Positions 43,601 through 52,190 of a stretch of DNA of 64,000 bases are shown here, in pieces. The notes under the pieces are model-generated. The model was not told the origin of the DNA. It worked only from the letters and a program-made list of their open reading frames with translations, and searched no databases. Source of the DNA: Candidatus Melainabacteria bacterium (GTDB taxonomy: Bacteria > Cyanobacteriota > Vampirovibrionia > Obscuribacterales > Obscuribacteraceae); contig CP064963.1 of the NCBI GenBank assembly GCA_016699165.1, positions 2,728,001 through 2,792,000 on the forward strand. The letters are read 5' to 3'. The stretch's first letter is position 1; every line of letters starts with the position of its first letter. The translations under genes were made by a program, and so were the position numbers.

Positions 43601-44827
43601 ATGGCGGGTACATACTCCCGAAAACGTGTTTTCTTGATAAGTGGTAGTCGCACGCCAATCGGTAAATTCGGTGGTAGTCTTTCGCGGACTGCTGTCGACG
43701 ACTTGGCTGCGCATACCATGACCAATGCTCTCCGCAAGGCGGGCATCACTTCCGGCACCCTCGATGGTGTCATTCTCGGCCATGGATATCAGTCGCCTTT
43801 CACCCCCAACACTGCTCGCGTCGCGGCTCAGAAAGCCAATTTCGCTTCGACGGTGCCGGCGGTGACTGTGCAGCGCCAGTGCGGTTCCGGTATGGAAGCC
43901 GTGCAACTTGCCAGCGAGAAAATTGCACTGGGCAAAGCTCAGTTCATGCTCGCGGGCGGCGCAGAGTCCATGTCTACCATTCCTTACGTTCTTCCGGGCA
44001 ATCTTCGCTTCGAAGGGCGTATGTCCAAGATCTTCTCCTGGACCAAATTCGGTCCCTATCCGACATTCTTTGCGATGGCGGATAACGGCATCGCGCCGGC
44101 GGCTCTGCGCAAGGACACCAAGACGGTGTTCATGGCGAAAACGGCTCAGCGTCTGGCTGACACTTACGGCATCAGCCGTGAGGCTGCCGACGAATATGCC
44201 CTTCGCTCGCAGAAGTTAGCGGCCAAGGCAATCGCCGAAGGTCGTTTCGCTGAAGAGATCGATCCTGTTTTGACCAGCCGCGGATTCTTCGTCCATGACG
44301 AACATCCGTACAAGAAGACGAGCATGGAAGCTCTCGCCAAGCTCAAGCCGGTCTACGGCATGACCTCCATCACGGCGGGCAACACTTCTGGCATCAATGA
44401 TGCTGCGTGCTCGCTCATTCTGGCATCGGAAGACGCAGTCGCGGCCCACAACTTGCAGCCTCTGGCTGAAATCAAGGACTGGTGCGTGGCCGGCGTCGAC
44501 CATGAGCAGATGGGCATCGGACCTGTGGCAGCCATCGAAAAGCTGCTCGCCGACAACAATTTGACCCTCGATGATATCGACCTGATCGAAATCAATGAAG
44601 CATTCGCCGCGCAGACCTTGGCTTGCGTCAAGCTGCTCGGAATTGACATCAACAAGCTGAACGTCAACGGAGGCGCCATTGCCCTGGGTCATCCCATCGG
44701 CATGAGCGGTGCGCGTGTCGTTCACACTCTCGCCATCGAACTGGGCAAACGCAATCTCAAGCGCGGCATCGCGGCACTCTGTGTCGGCGGCGGCATGGGC
44801 ATTGCGACCCTGGTCGAGCGGCAGTAA
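43601..44827 (+). CDS. fadA: Acetyl-CoA acyltransferase (thiolase)
   Basis: 408 residues from ATG 43601 (GAGGACA upstream). A type I/II thiolase: catalytic Cys94 in VQRQCGSGMEA, the NEAFAAQ segment, the GHPIGMSGAR His and the second Cys in CVGGGMG. It catalyses the last step of beta-oxidation (or acetoacetyl-CoA formation). The gene 26 bases downstream encodes the hydratase/dehydrogenase partner, so this is the alpha-beta pair of the trifunctional fatty-acid oxidation complex. GC-rich and well-adapted codon use. Confidence 0.92.
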   Translation: MAGTYSRKRVFLISGSRTPIGKFGGSLSRTAVDDLAAHTMTNALRKAGITSGTLDGVILGHGYQSPFTPNTARVAAQKANFASTVPAVTVQRQCGSGMEAVQLASEKIALGKAQFMLAGGAESMSTIPYVLPGNLRFEGRMSKIFSWTKFGPYPTFFAMADNGIAPAALRKDTKTVFMAKTAQRLADTYGISREAADEYALRSQKLAAKAIAEGRFAEEIDPVLTSRGFFVHDEHPYKKTSMEALAKLKPVYGMTSITAGNTSGINDAACSLILASEDAVAAHNLQPLAEIKDWCVAGVDHEQMGIGPVAAIEKLLADNNLTLDDIDLIEINEAFAAQTLACVKLLGIDINKLNVNGGAIALGHPIGMSGARVVHTLAIELGKRNLKRGIAALCVGGGMGIATLVERQ

Positions 44828-44852
44828 CTCTAGCAGAAAGCGAAGGATAACA

Positions 44853-47024
44853 ATGTCCAAAGCAGTATCTACCAAGTTACTCCCATCGGGCGTAGCCGTG
44901 CTCACCATCGACCTGCCGGGCAAGAAACTCAACGTTCTTGGCACCGAAGTGATGGAAGGACTCGGCGAAGCGCTCACCACGCTCGAAGGCACCAACGGCC
45001 TCAAGGGCGTCATCGTCGTCGGCAAGCCGGATTCGTTCGGCGCCGGCGCTGACGTGGAAGAGATCAAATCTCTGCAACGTCAGACCGCCTACAAGATCTT
45101 CGAAGCAACTCAGGCGGGCAAGGCTCTCTTTGCCCGTTTTGGCAAGCTCAATTCGATTGCGGTCATCAGCGGCACCTGCCTTGGTGGCTTCACCGAACTT
45201 GCGCTTGCGTGCAACTACCGCGTCGCCACAAGCGATGGCAAGACGCAGATTGGCGTCCCCGAAGTACAGCTCGGATTCATTCCGGGCTGGGGCGGCACCA
45301 CTGGTCTGCCCAAGCTCATCGGGCTCCAGAACGCGTTCGAGATGATTTCGACCGGCAAGAACCTGGACGCCATCAAGGCGTACAAGCTCGGGTTTGTCGA
45401 CGAGATCGTCGCTCCTACTCTGGCTCTGGCGCGAGCCGAGGAAATTCTCCTCAAGAAGAACCCCAAGCGCGCCTCTCGCAAGAAGGGCATCAAGCAGTGG
45501 GCTCTGGAGGACACCAAGCTCGGGCGCAAGCTCTTTGCGTATGGTGCTCGCAACGCCGTTATGGCAGCCACGAAGGGCAAGTACCCGGCTCCGCTTGGTG
45601 CGCTCGACGTGGTCATGAAGTCGTACTTGCTCCCTGCCGATAAGGCTGCGGAGCTTGAATCGCGCACTTTCGCCAAGCTTGCTGTCACCGATATTTCGAA
45701 ATCTCTGGTCGGGCTGTTCTTTGCCCAGACCGAGTCCAAGAAGGCTCCCTCAAGCGCCAAACCGTCCATCGACGTCAAAACGGTGGGCATCGTCGGCGCC
45801 GGCGTCATGGGTGCGGGCATCGCTCAGGCTGCGGCTTTCAAAGGCTACGCAGTTGTTCTGAAGGACATCGACCAGGGCGCACTCGACAAGGGAATGGAGG
45901 TCATCAAGGACCTCTTCAACGACCTGGTCAAGAAGCGCAAGCTCGATCGTTCCACCGCAAACCTGATGATGGCCAACATCAAGCCGACTCTGGTTTACAC
46001 CGACATGGCCGAGTGCGACCTCGTTATTGAGGCTGTGGTCGAGAGCATGAAGGTGAAGCGCATCGTGCGCGCGGAACTGGAAAAGGCCATCGCGAAGGAC
46101 TTCGTCTTTGCGTCCAACACCTCGTCTCTGCTCATCAAGCAGATGGGTGAAGGCGCACGCGACGAGACGCGCATGGTCGGCATCCACTTCTTCAACCCGG
46201 TGCACAAGATGCCTCTGGTTGAAATCGTTCGCAGTTCTTCAACCTCTGACGACACTGTCGCCGTCGCCCAGAGCTTCTCCATGAAGCTCGGCAAGACGAC
46301 CGTCGTCGCCAACGACGCGCCAAGCATTGTGGTGAACCGTATCCTGGTTCCGATGATGCGTGAAGCTTTCGTCCTGGCTATGGAAGGCGTTTCGATGGAA
46401 GACATCGAGAAGGCCGCCCGCGACTTCGGAATGCCCATGGGACCGTTTACCCTGTGCGACGAAGTCGGGCTGGACATCGCAGCGCACGTCACCCGTTCTC
46501 TGCATGGGTCGCTTGGCGATCGCATGACACCGCCTGCGGTGCTTGGTGATTTCGAGAAATCGAAGTTGCTCGGCAAGAAGGGCGGCAAGGGAATCTTCCT
46601 CTACGGCGAAGATGGCGAGCGCAAGTTCGACATCCAGACCAGCGGATGGGGACCCTTCAAGAAGAAGAAGAAACTTCCGGTCTACAACCCGGAAGTGCTC
46701 GAGATGCTCTCGAAGTACTCCAAGCCGACCAAGAAGTCGGCGGACGAGATTCAGGATCGTCTCTTCCTGATCATGGTCGCAGAAGCGGCTCGCGTTCTGG
46801 AAGAAGGCGTGATCGACAGCACTTCTCAGCTCGACCTTGCCATGGTTTTCGGTTGCGGCTTCCCGCCTTTCAAGGGTGGTGTGCTGCGCTTTGCCGATAG
46901 CGAAGGTTTGCCTGCAGTCGTGCAGAAACTCGACTATCTCTCGCGCGTGCGCGGCGACAACTACAAGCCGTGCAAGCTCCTTGTGGAGAAAGCTGCCTCC
47001 GGTAGCAATTTCCGTCAGGACTAA
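44853..47024 (+). CDS. fadB: Enoyl-CoA hydratase / 3-hydroxyacyl-CoA dehydrogenase (FadB/FadJ type)
   Basis: 723 residues from ATG 44853 (AAGGATAA upstream). The N-terminal enoyl-CoA hydratase domain (about 1-200) keeps both catalytic Glu (CLGGFTELALA and IGVPEVQLGF). The NAD-binding dehydrogenase domain starts at about 308 (GIVGAGVMGAGIAQAAA), with the catalytic His in GIHFFNPVHKMPLVEIV. A C-terminal 3HCDH domain duplication follows. This bifunctional enzyme hydrates and oxidises acyl-CoA in each beta-oxidation cycle; fadA just upstream completes it. No acyl-CoA dehydrogenase or ligase gene is in the window. Confidence 0.92.
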   Translation: MSKAVSTKLLPSGVAVLTIDLPGKKLNVLGTEVMEGLGEALTTLEGTNGLKGVIVVGKPDSFGAGADVEEIKSLQRQTAYKIFEATQAGKALFARFGKLNSIAVISGTCLGGFTELALACNYRVATSDGKTQIGVPEVQLGFIPGWGGTTGLPKLIGLQNAFEMISTGKNLDAIKAYKLGFVDEIVAPTLALARAEEILLKKNPKRASRKKGIKQWALEDTKLGRKLFAYGARNAVMAATKGKYPAPLGALDVVMKSYLLPADKAAELESRTFAKLAVTDISKSLVGLFFAQTESKKAPSSAKPSIDVKTVGIVGAGVMGAGIAQAAAFKGYAVVLKDIDQGALDKGMEVIKDLFNDLVKKRKLDRSTANLMMANIKPTLVYTDMAECDLVIEAVVESMKVKRIVRAELEKAIAKDFVFASNTSSLLIKQMGEGARDETRMVGIHFFNPVHKMPLVEIVRSSSTSDDTVAVAQSFSMKLGKTTVVANDAPSIVVNRILVPMMREAFVLAMEGVSMEDIEKAARDFGMPMGPFTLCDEVGLDIAAHVTRSLHGSLGDRMTPPAVLGDFEKSKLLGKKGGKGIFLYGEDGERKFDIQTSGWGPFKKKKKLPVYNPEVLEMLSKYSKPTKKSADEIQDRLFLIMVAEAARVLEEGVIDSTSQLDLAMVFGCGFPPFKGGVLRFADSEGLPAVVQKLDYLSRVRGDNYKPCKLLVEKAASGSNFRQD

Positions 47025-47060
47025 GACCGATAAGGTCTGATTTTCAATCTTTACGAAAAA

Positions 47061-47093
47061 GGAGATGGCGCCACCACAAATGGTGCCATCTCC
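47061..47093 (+). terminator. Hairpin after fadB
   Basis: GGAGATGGC / GCCATCTCC with inner CCA / TGG. It follows the fadB stop by 37 bases and precedes the ribosome site of gene 47119 by about 12, so it may also modulate that gene. No T-run. Confidence 0.6.
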
Positions 47094-47118
47094 GCCATTC
47101 CAAACGAAGGAGGACCTC

Positions 47119-47382
47119 GTGTCCACCAAAGCTCCAACCCCAAATAAAGACGGGTTGAAATCGGCTACGGTCAAACGAGCCGCCAATATCACCAAGAACG
47201 GTGAGACAATGGCGGTCATCATGTTCGAAGGCGACGACAAAGTCTATTTTGGCGCTCCATCAGGACGCAATGCATCAGACTTTCGCGCTTTCCTTTTGAG
47301 CGCCAAGGATGCCGTTCGATACAAAACGCATCCCGAGTCGACCGTTATCGACAAGGTTGAATTCGTCTTCAACCTGAAGTGA
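47119..47382 (+). CDS. Small protein downstream of fadB, unknown
   Basis: 87 residues from GTG 47119 with AAGGAGG five bases upstream; the frame upstream of this codon is part of the hairpin. The sequence (KSATVKRAANITKNGETMAV, IMFEGDDKVYFGAPSG, VIDKVEFVFNLK) looks like a small alpha/beta cytoplasmic protein. No family recognised. It may be an accessory gene of the fad operon or an independent unit. Confidence 0.6.
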   Translation: MSTKAPTPNKDGLKSATVKRAANITKNGETMAVIMFEGDDKVYFGAPSGRNASDFRAFLLSAKDAVRYKTHPESTVIDKVEFVFNLK

Positions 47383-47395
47383 ACTGAAATTTGAG

Positions 47396-47446
47396 CAGGG
47401 TGGTCTTCGTGTTAAAACGCGAGACCATCCTGTTTCTTTTTTCTTC
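47396..47446 (+). terminator. Rho-independent terminator
   Basis: CAGGGTGGTCT / AGACCATCCTG arms followed by TTTCTTTTTT. Confidence 0.85.
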
Positions 47447-47551
47447 TTCGAAATAACACTACATGCTATAGTAATATCAGTCAAAAAACCAAAGCGCAAA
47501 AGTACCTTCTCCCTTGTGGGAAGAAGGCACCTTGCACTCTGGCGAAGAATT

Positions 47552-47587
47552 CACAACCGGCTATCGTTGTTACTCAAGCCGATTGTG
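47552..47587 (-). terminator. Terminator-like hairpin after truD
   Basis: CACAACCGGCT / AGCCGATTGTG with one mismatch, 29 bases past the truD stop. A second hairpin (CCTTCTCCC / GGGAAGAAGG) lies near 47500-47530. Confidence 0.6.
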
Positions 47588-47615
47588 TGGACCCGTTCGC
47601 TAACCCTAGTTGGAA

Positions 47616-49235
47616 TCAGCGACGGTTCCCGTAGAACTTCTTCTTGTTCTTGTTCTTGTTGCGGTTGTTCTCTTTCTTGGCTTCCACCAAGTTGAAGAGA
47701 GAACCGAGGAACGTGGTGGCATAGGCGCCGCTGCGGAGGGTGAAGCGGAAGTTCACTTCACCATCCTCGCAGAACCACTCGAGACCCTTCGGCACCACGT
47801 ACGGCGGACGCCAGGGACCCTTGTTGTTGTTACCAGCTCCCATGAACAGTTCGCGCACCAGCGGGTCGATCTGTGTCGGAATTGCTTCCGGCATGAACCG
47901 CTGGTAGAACCACATCGCCACTGGCTCGCAAGAGAACAGCGGCACTTCCATCAACTGCAGGTTTCGCAAGAAGCTATCCTTCAGCCTTTTCTTGTCGATG
48001 CGCGGGTCGGTGAGAGAGTCGACGATGGAGTCGATCACTTTTCCCGTTTCCTCGATCATCGTTTCGAGATGGAGTTCGCCGGTCTGGGTCTTCTTCTGGA
48101 GCTGATTGAAGAAATAGCCCTGATAAGCACCAAACCACAGCGAGACGTCGTCCTTCACTTCTGGGTCACGAAGAACAGTTTCGTAGTCGAGATGCACGAA
48201 CATGGCGCGCACGAGCTTCCACTCGTAAACCATGTTGCACACTTCGTAGGCCGGACGGTTGTTGGCGAAACGATCGGGCTTCTCGAGAACTTCGAGCATG
48301 CCCTGGAGGTGCATACGCATTTTGATGACCTCGAGCTTAGCAGTGCGCTCGATTTCTGCGATGTCTCCGCTTTCCGAAGCCCGGCGCCGCTGTTCGGCGA
48401 TGACTTCTTCAGCTTCGTTCCACTCCTTCGCCATCTCCCTGCGCAGATCGCGCGCACGGTGTCCCTCGTTGCTCGTGGTAGCGAGCAGGAACTCCTTGAA
48501 CGCGGCTTCCGCACCGAAGTTCACCAGAATCTCTCCGATCTTGTCGAGGTTCTGGCGGGCGCCCTTACGCTGGTTTCCGTAAGCGTTGGGCACCAGTACG
48601 TCACCGTCGGCGAGTCTCATTGCCTTGGCGACGTTGGCGAGTGCAGTCGTTTCCTTCATGGAGCGCGCCTTGTCCATGGCGGCTTCCATGTAGTTCACGA
48701 GGACGTCCTTGGGCGCGCCTTCGACCAGGACCTTGATGGAGAAACGATTTCCCTCAAGGTGGCCCTTGCCGAGATGTCCCTTGACCCAGTGCGGGTCCTT
48801 GAAGAACACGCCGAAACGACGCATGGCTTCTTCGAACGTTCCCTGGCGGGACAGGATCTGCTTGAGCTTCTCCATGTCCTTGTAGGGGATGACGCTCAAC
48901 TGCGAGGTCCACGCCCAGCGATCCTTCAGTCCGCCGGTGGAAATCCGGACGTGCCGAGGAAGACCGAGCATTGCTCGCAGCTTCTCTATGCCGGCGGCCG
49001 TCGTCTGACGGTCGCAGAGCATGATCAAGCCGATGTAGCCAGTATTCTGGTCGGTGACCATGTTGGGCGGAAGATCGCTCTTGCCGCTGAACGTGGTCTG
49101 GAACTTTTTCTGAAGCTCCTCGACGATAAAGTGACACGGCTGCATTTTCAGCACTGCCCGCAAGCGGGACTCGCCGATGAACGCAGCGACTTCACGGGGC
49201 AAAAACGTGCCCGAGATATTCGACTCGAACTTCAT
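47616..49235 (-). CDS. truD: TruD-family tRNA pseudouridine synthase
   Basis: 539 residues from ATG 49235 (AAAGGAAA upstream). The TruD signature GGLKDRWAWTSQLSV (catalytic Asp105) is present. It is preceded by the FIVEE strand and followed by LGKGHLEGNRFSIKV (LG...GN.F.I block) and VPNAYGNQRKG (PNxFGxQRxG block). TruD makes pseudouridine 13 in tRNA-Glu. The protein is about 190 residues longer than the E. coli enzyme. The extra material includes a helical insert (about 260-330) and a basic Asn/Lys-rich tail (NNRNKNKNKKKFYGNRR) that probably binds RNA. The upstream HAD gene is co-directional. Confidence 0.85.
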   Translation of the reverse strand: MKFESNISGTFLPREVAAFIGESRLRAVLKMQPCHFIVEELQKKFQTTFSGKSDLPPNMVTDQNTGYIGLIMLCDRQTTAAGIEKLRAMLGLPRHVRISTGGLKDRWAWTSQLSVIPYKDMEKLKQILSRQGTFEEAMRRFGVFFKDPHWVKGHLGKGHLEGNRFSIKVLVEGAPKDVLVNYMEAAMDKARSMKETTALANVAKAMRLADGDVLVPNAYGNQRKGARQNLDKIGEILVNFGAEAAFKEFLLATTSNEGHRARDLRREMAKEWNEAEEVIAEQRRRASESGDIAEIERTAKLEVIKMRMHLQGMLEVLEKPDRFANNRPAYEVCNMVYEWKLVRAMFVHLDYETVLRDPEVKDDVSLWFGAYQGYFFNQLQKKTQTGELHLETMIEETGKVIDSIVDSLTDPRIDKKRLKDSFLRNLQLMEVPLFSCEPVAMWFYQRFMPEAIPTQIDPLVRELFMGAGNNNKGPWRPPYVVPKGLEWFCEDGEVNFRFTLRSGAYATTFLGSLFNLVEAKKENNRNKNKNKKKFYGNRR

Positions 49236-49377
49236 AGTGATTTCCTTTCGTCTGTGCCAGGTACAACGTCCATCCCGTTATTGGGAATTCGGACACCCGG
49301 CTGTGATACAAGGCAGTAAGTCTTCCCCGACACTGTGCCGGAAAAGCTACCCGTGGACCGACTTGGGTTGCCCCTCG

Positions 49378-50064
49378 TCAGCTCAGCAGGATTTCAGTCA
49401 TTTGCATGAGATTCCGTACGCGGGTCACCCCATCGGGAATGCTCTTGCCTTCAAAGCCGCCGGCGCGGTCGAGCAGGAAGGGCTTGATGCCGTGCATCAT
49501 CGGACCGAGGCAATCGTTCTGTAGGCTATCGCCCACGAAAACGGTCTCCTCAGGCGCGATCCCGAAGCGTTTGGGCGCCACGAGATAGATGTCGGAATCG
49601 TCCTTCTTCAGACCCTCCTTGTAGGACAGAACCAGTCCGTCCTCGTCGAAGAGCCTCGCCAAACCGTGACGGTCGAAGATGTGTTCCTTGGCGAACGGCC
49701 AGAGATTGCTGTTCACGCAGAGAATGAAGCCGGCATCGCGCAGCTTCCGCATGGCCGGTTCGACGTCCCAGTACTGAGCCACGCTTGCACGCTCGCACTC
49801 GAGGAGAGTTTCGAACTGCAAGAGCTGCTCTGAGTTGACGTCGTCCAGACCAAACCGCTTGGCGATGTGGCTGGCGAAGTCCTTGGGGTCGTCGATGTCG
49901 GTCGTCAGGCAGGCTCGCAAGAAATCGTTGTCGGGGTCGACGCCGATCGCCTGTTTGTCGTTGAGCTGATGCCCGAGGATATTCTGGAGACGGAAAACCG
50001 GGTCGAAAAACAGCGCTGCGAAGAGCGTGAAAAACGCGTCGGCTTGAAGCAGTCGGTACTTCAT
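49378..50064 (-). CDS. HAD-family hydrolase
   Basis: 228 residues from ATG 50064 (AAGGAG upstream). HAD motifs: ADAFFTLF (nucleophile Asp; the usual second Asp of DxD is Phe), ILCVNSNLWP (motif II Ser/Asn), KEGLKKDDSD (motif III Lys) and VFVGDSLQNDCLGP (motif IV). The cap is helical as in subfamily I. Loss of the second Asp is known among dehalogenase-like members and argues against a standard phosphatase. Substrate unknown. It lies 142 bases upstream of truD on the same strand. Confidence 0.82.
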   Translation of the reverse strand: MKYRLLQADAFFTLFAALFFDPVFRLQNILGHQLNDKQAIGVDPDNDFLRACLTTDIDDPKDFASHIAKRFGLDDVNSEQLLQFETLLECERASVAQYWDVEPAMRKLRDAGFILCVNSNLWPFAKEHIFDRHGLARLFDEDGLVLSYKEGLKKDDSDIYLVAPKRFGIAPEETVFVGDSLQNDCLGPMMHGIKPFLLDRAGGFEGKSIPDGVTRVRNLMQMTEILLS

Positions 50065-50345
50065 GGTGACTCCTTAGTGGATGTTGAACGAAAAGCCGTC
50101 CCACACCTTGGGAAAAGGCGATAGAACGGCAGGCTAAACTTAGGCGCAGAACAGCGTTGAGGCACTCAGCGGCGGTAGGTCAACATCCAAAGACTTTCGT
50201 CTCCGGGTTCTCTGTGTTGTTGATGGCTACTGCGCTGGGTTAGCTGTTCTTACGTCCAAGAATTGGTTTGTTAGTGATAACTCCACATTAGCCATGCGTA
50301 ATGTCTGAAGCAATGCTCTTATATAAAGCACTAAAACACTCACGC

Positions 50346-50370
50346 ACCTGCGCCAGGTCAAACATTAAAC
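50346..50370 (+). repeat. Direct repeat copy 1 (ACCTGCGC...ACATTAAAC)
   Basis: ACCTGCGCCAGGTCAAACAT then TAAAC; its partner is at 50555-50580. Confidence 0.55.
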
Positions 50371-50554
50371 GCGACCCAAAGCTGAAATCGCCCATTATTT
50401 GGTGGTTTCGGCTGGCGACTCGCTATATAGATAGAACTTTATAGTCAGTGAGTATGGCTAAAATAGGCACATTAACTGAATGTAATTAATCTAGCGCGGC
50501 TGAGCTAGCTTTTCACTGGAACAGCAAACCCAGTCTTGGTTGGCAGCTTTGTGA

Positions 50555-50580
50555 ACCTGCGCTAACCTTGAACATTAAAC
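50555..50580 (+). repeat. Direct repeat copy 2 (ACCTGCGCTAAC...ACATTAAAC)
   Basis: ACCTGCGCTAACCTTGAACA then TTAAAC; shares the CTGCGCTAAC core with 55507-55516. Confidence 0.55.
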
Positions 50581-50735
50581 AAAGAAGAATACATATTCAT
50601 AAGCATCATGACAGAACTGGTTTTATACAAGTGCTTGTATATGCAGTAATCATCACTACTTGTATAGCTACACTAGATTTTAATGACTGATAAACTGCGT
50701 GCTATACTCACATTGAGCAGTCCTGGAGATAGTCA

Positions 50736-52151
50736 TTGACCCAGTTCACCCGGACCCAAAACAAAAAGCCAAACTCAACCAACGCAATAAAAACGGGCGT
50801 TTTAGCTGGCAGTCTTTTTGCAAAATCAGTCAAAGACCATTTGAAGAGAGAAGTCGCTTCTTTTCACACTCCCGGTCACAAGAATAATCCTGAAATCACT
50901 CTGCCTCCAGCACTTAATCTGGACCTGACCGAACTTCCTGGATTGGATGAACTTTCACGACCAGCGGGAACCCTGCTCGATTTAGAAAAACGTATTTCTG
51001 AATTTTATTCATGCGCACAAAGTATCGTTTCGGTAAATGGTGCCTCAGCTGGATTGATCGCCGCTATCTTAGCGGCTAAGCAAAGAAAAGGTCTTGGTAA
51101 TCACAAAATAGTTTTGCCTCTCAATTGTCATAGAGCGGCTATTCATGCCTTAACCCTTTGTGGACTGACCCCTGTTTTTTATAAACCAAACTGGAATGAA
51201 GAGTGGGGAATTTTCACTCACGTACCGCCAGAAAATCTAGACTCGGTGCTGAAGAATGAAGACCCAGAAGATATTGCTTGCGTGTTAATAGTCTCGCCCA
51301 GTTACTCGGGTGACGTCTCAGATGTGAGGTCTATAGCGCGTTTTTGTCACGACAAAAATATACCGCTCATTGCAGACGAAGCACATGGTGCTCATCTTTT
51401 TAAAACTTCGGCTCTTTTATCCGGCGCCGATATCTCTGTCCAATCCTGGCACAAAACTCTTTCTGCTCTCACTCAAACTGGAGTGGTGCACGTCTCATCC
51501 ACATCTTTGATTGACGCTGATGATGTTCGTTTGCAAATGCGTCTCATCAGTACCTCAAGCCCCAGCTATTTATTTTTGACTTCTATAGATCACGCCACCA
51601 CTCAACTTGAAGCAGCCGGCGCTTCGCTTGTTGAGCGCGTTTCTAACCTGACTCAAATTGTGCGACACTTTTTTGAAAAGCGCGAACGCGATGGATTTGC
51701 AGTATGGAGAGGTAGTTACAGAACCGATCCCTGGCACATGCTCGTGCGTCCGGCCGGGCTTAAAAACTTTCTTGAAGCACACGGAGTATTTCCCGAAAGC
51801 AATCTTGGAACTGGTTGCTTACTGATGTTTGGAATAGGCTCGACCGCCGAACATGTCGATACACTCTTGTCTGCGCTAGAACTTTTCAAAATCGAAAAAG
51901 AAGATTTGGAGCCAATTAAACTTGCATGCCCCCAGATTCCCGAGCAAGTTTTTTCTCCTAGAGATGTTTTATATATGCCACTAGAAACGGTGCCAGCCCA
52001 TGAATCCGCAGGCAGAGTGGCAGCCGAATGTATCGCGCCATGTCCACCCGGATTTCCCTTGTGCGTGCCGGGCGCCAGAATCGATTCAAGTTTTGTTACT
52101 ACCCTGGAGAAACACACGACTAGCGGGGTTAAAGTCGTTGTAGAAAAATAG
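50736..52151 (+). CDS. Orn/Lys/Arg decarboxylase, cyanobacterial short type
   Basis: 471 residues from TTG 50736 (GGAG seven bases upstream). PLP-dependent fold-type I decarboxylase: SFHTPGHKNNP near the N-terminus, the phosphate/PLP region VNGASAGLIAAI, IADEAHGAHL (Asp to pyridine N) and the Schiff-base Lys in VQSWHKTLSALTQTG. It converts a basic amino acid to its diamine for polyamine synthesis; the substrate (Lys, Arg or Orn) is not decidable here. It lacks the N-terminal receiver-like wing domain of the inducible enterobacterial enzymes. It is 39 bases upstream of the Ycf45-like gene, in the same direction. Confidence 0.88.
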   Translation: MTQFTRTQNKKPNSTNAIKTGVLAGSLFAKSVKDHLKREVASFHTPGHKNNPEITLPPALNLDLTELPGLDELSRPAGTLLDLEKRISEFYSCAQSIVSVNGASAGLIAAILAAKQRKGLGNHKIVLPLNCHRAAIHALTLCGLTPVFYKPNWNEEWGIFTHVPPENLDSVLKNEDPEDIACVLIVSPSYSGDVSDVRSIARFCHDKNIPLIADEAHGAHLFKTSALLSGADISVQSWHKTLSALTQTGVVHVSSTSLIDADDVRLQMRLISTSSPSYLFLTSIDHATTQLEAAGASLVERVSNLTQIVRHFFEKRERDGFAVWRGSYRTDPWHMLVRPAGLKNFLEAHGVFPESNLGTGCLLMFGIGSTAEHVDTLLSALELFKIEKEDLEPIKLACPQIPEQVFSPRDVLYMPLETVPAHESAGRVAAECIAPCPPGFPLCVPGARIDSSFVTTLEKHTTSGVKVVVEK

Positions 52152-52190
52152 CTTCCTTTGTTTTCATCACGTCACGAACGGAGATACTCG

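Larger units (their letters stand above)
50065..50735. promoter_or_regulatory. 670-base divergent intergenic region with a direct repeat
   Basis: No gene. Two imperfect copies of ACCTGCGC..(12 bases)..ACATTAAAC lie at 50346-50370 and 50555-50580. The second matches elements at 55507 and 58495. AT-rich promoter-like sequence (TATACTCACATTGAG) precedes the decarboxylase gene. Confidence 0.5.
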
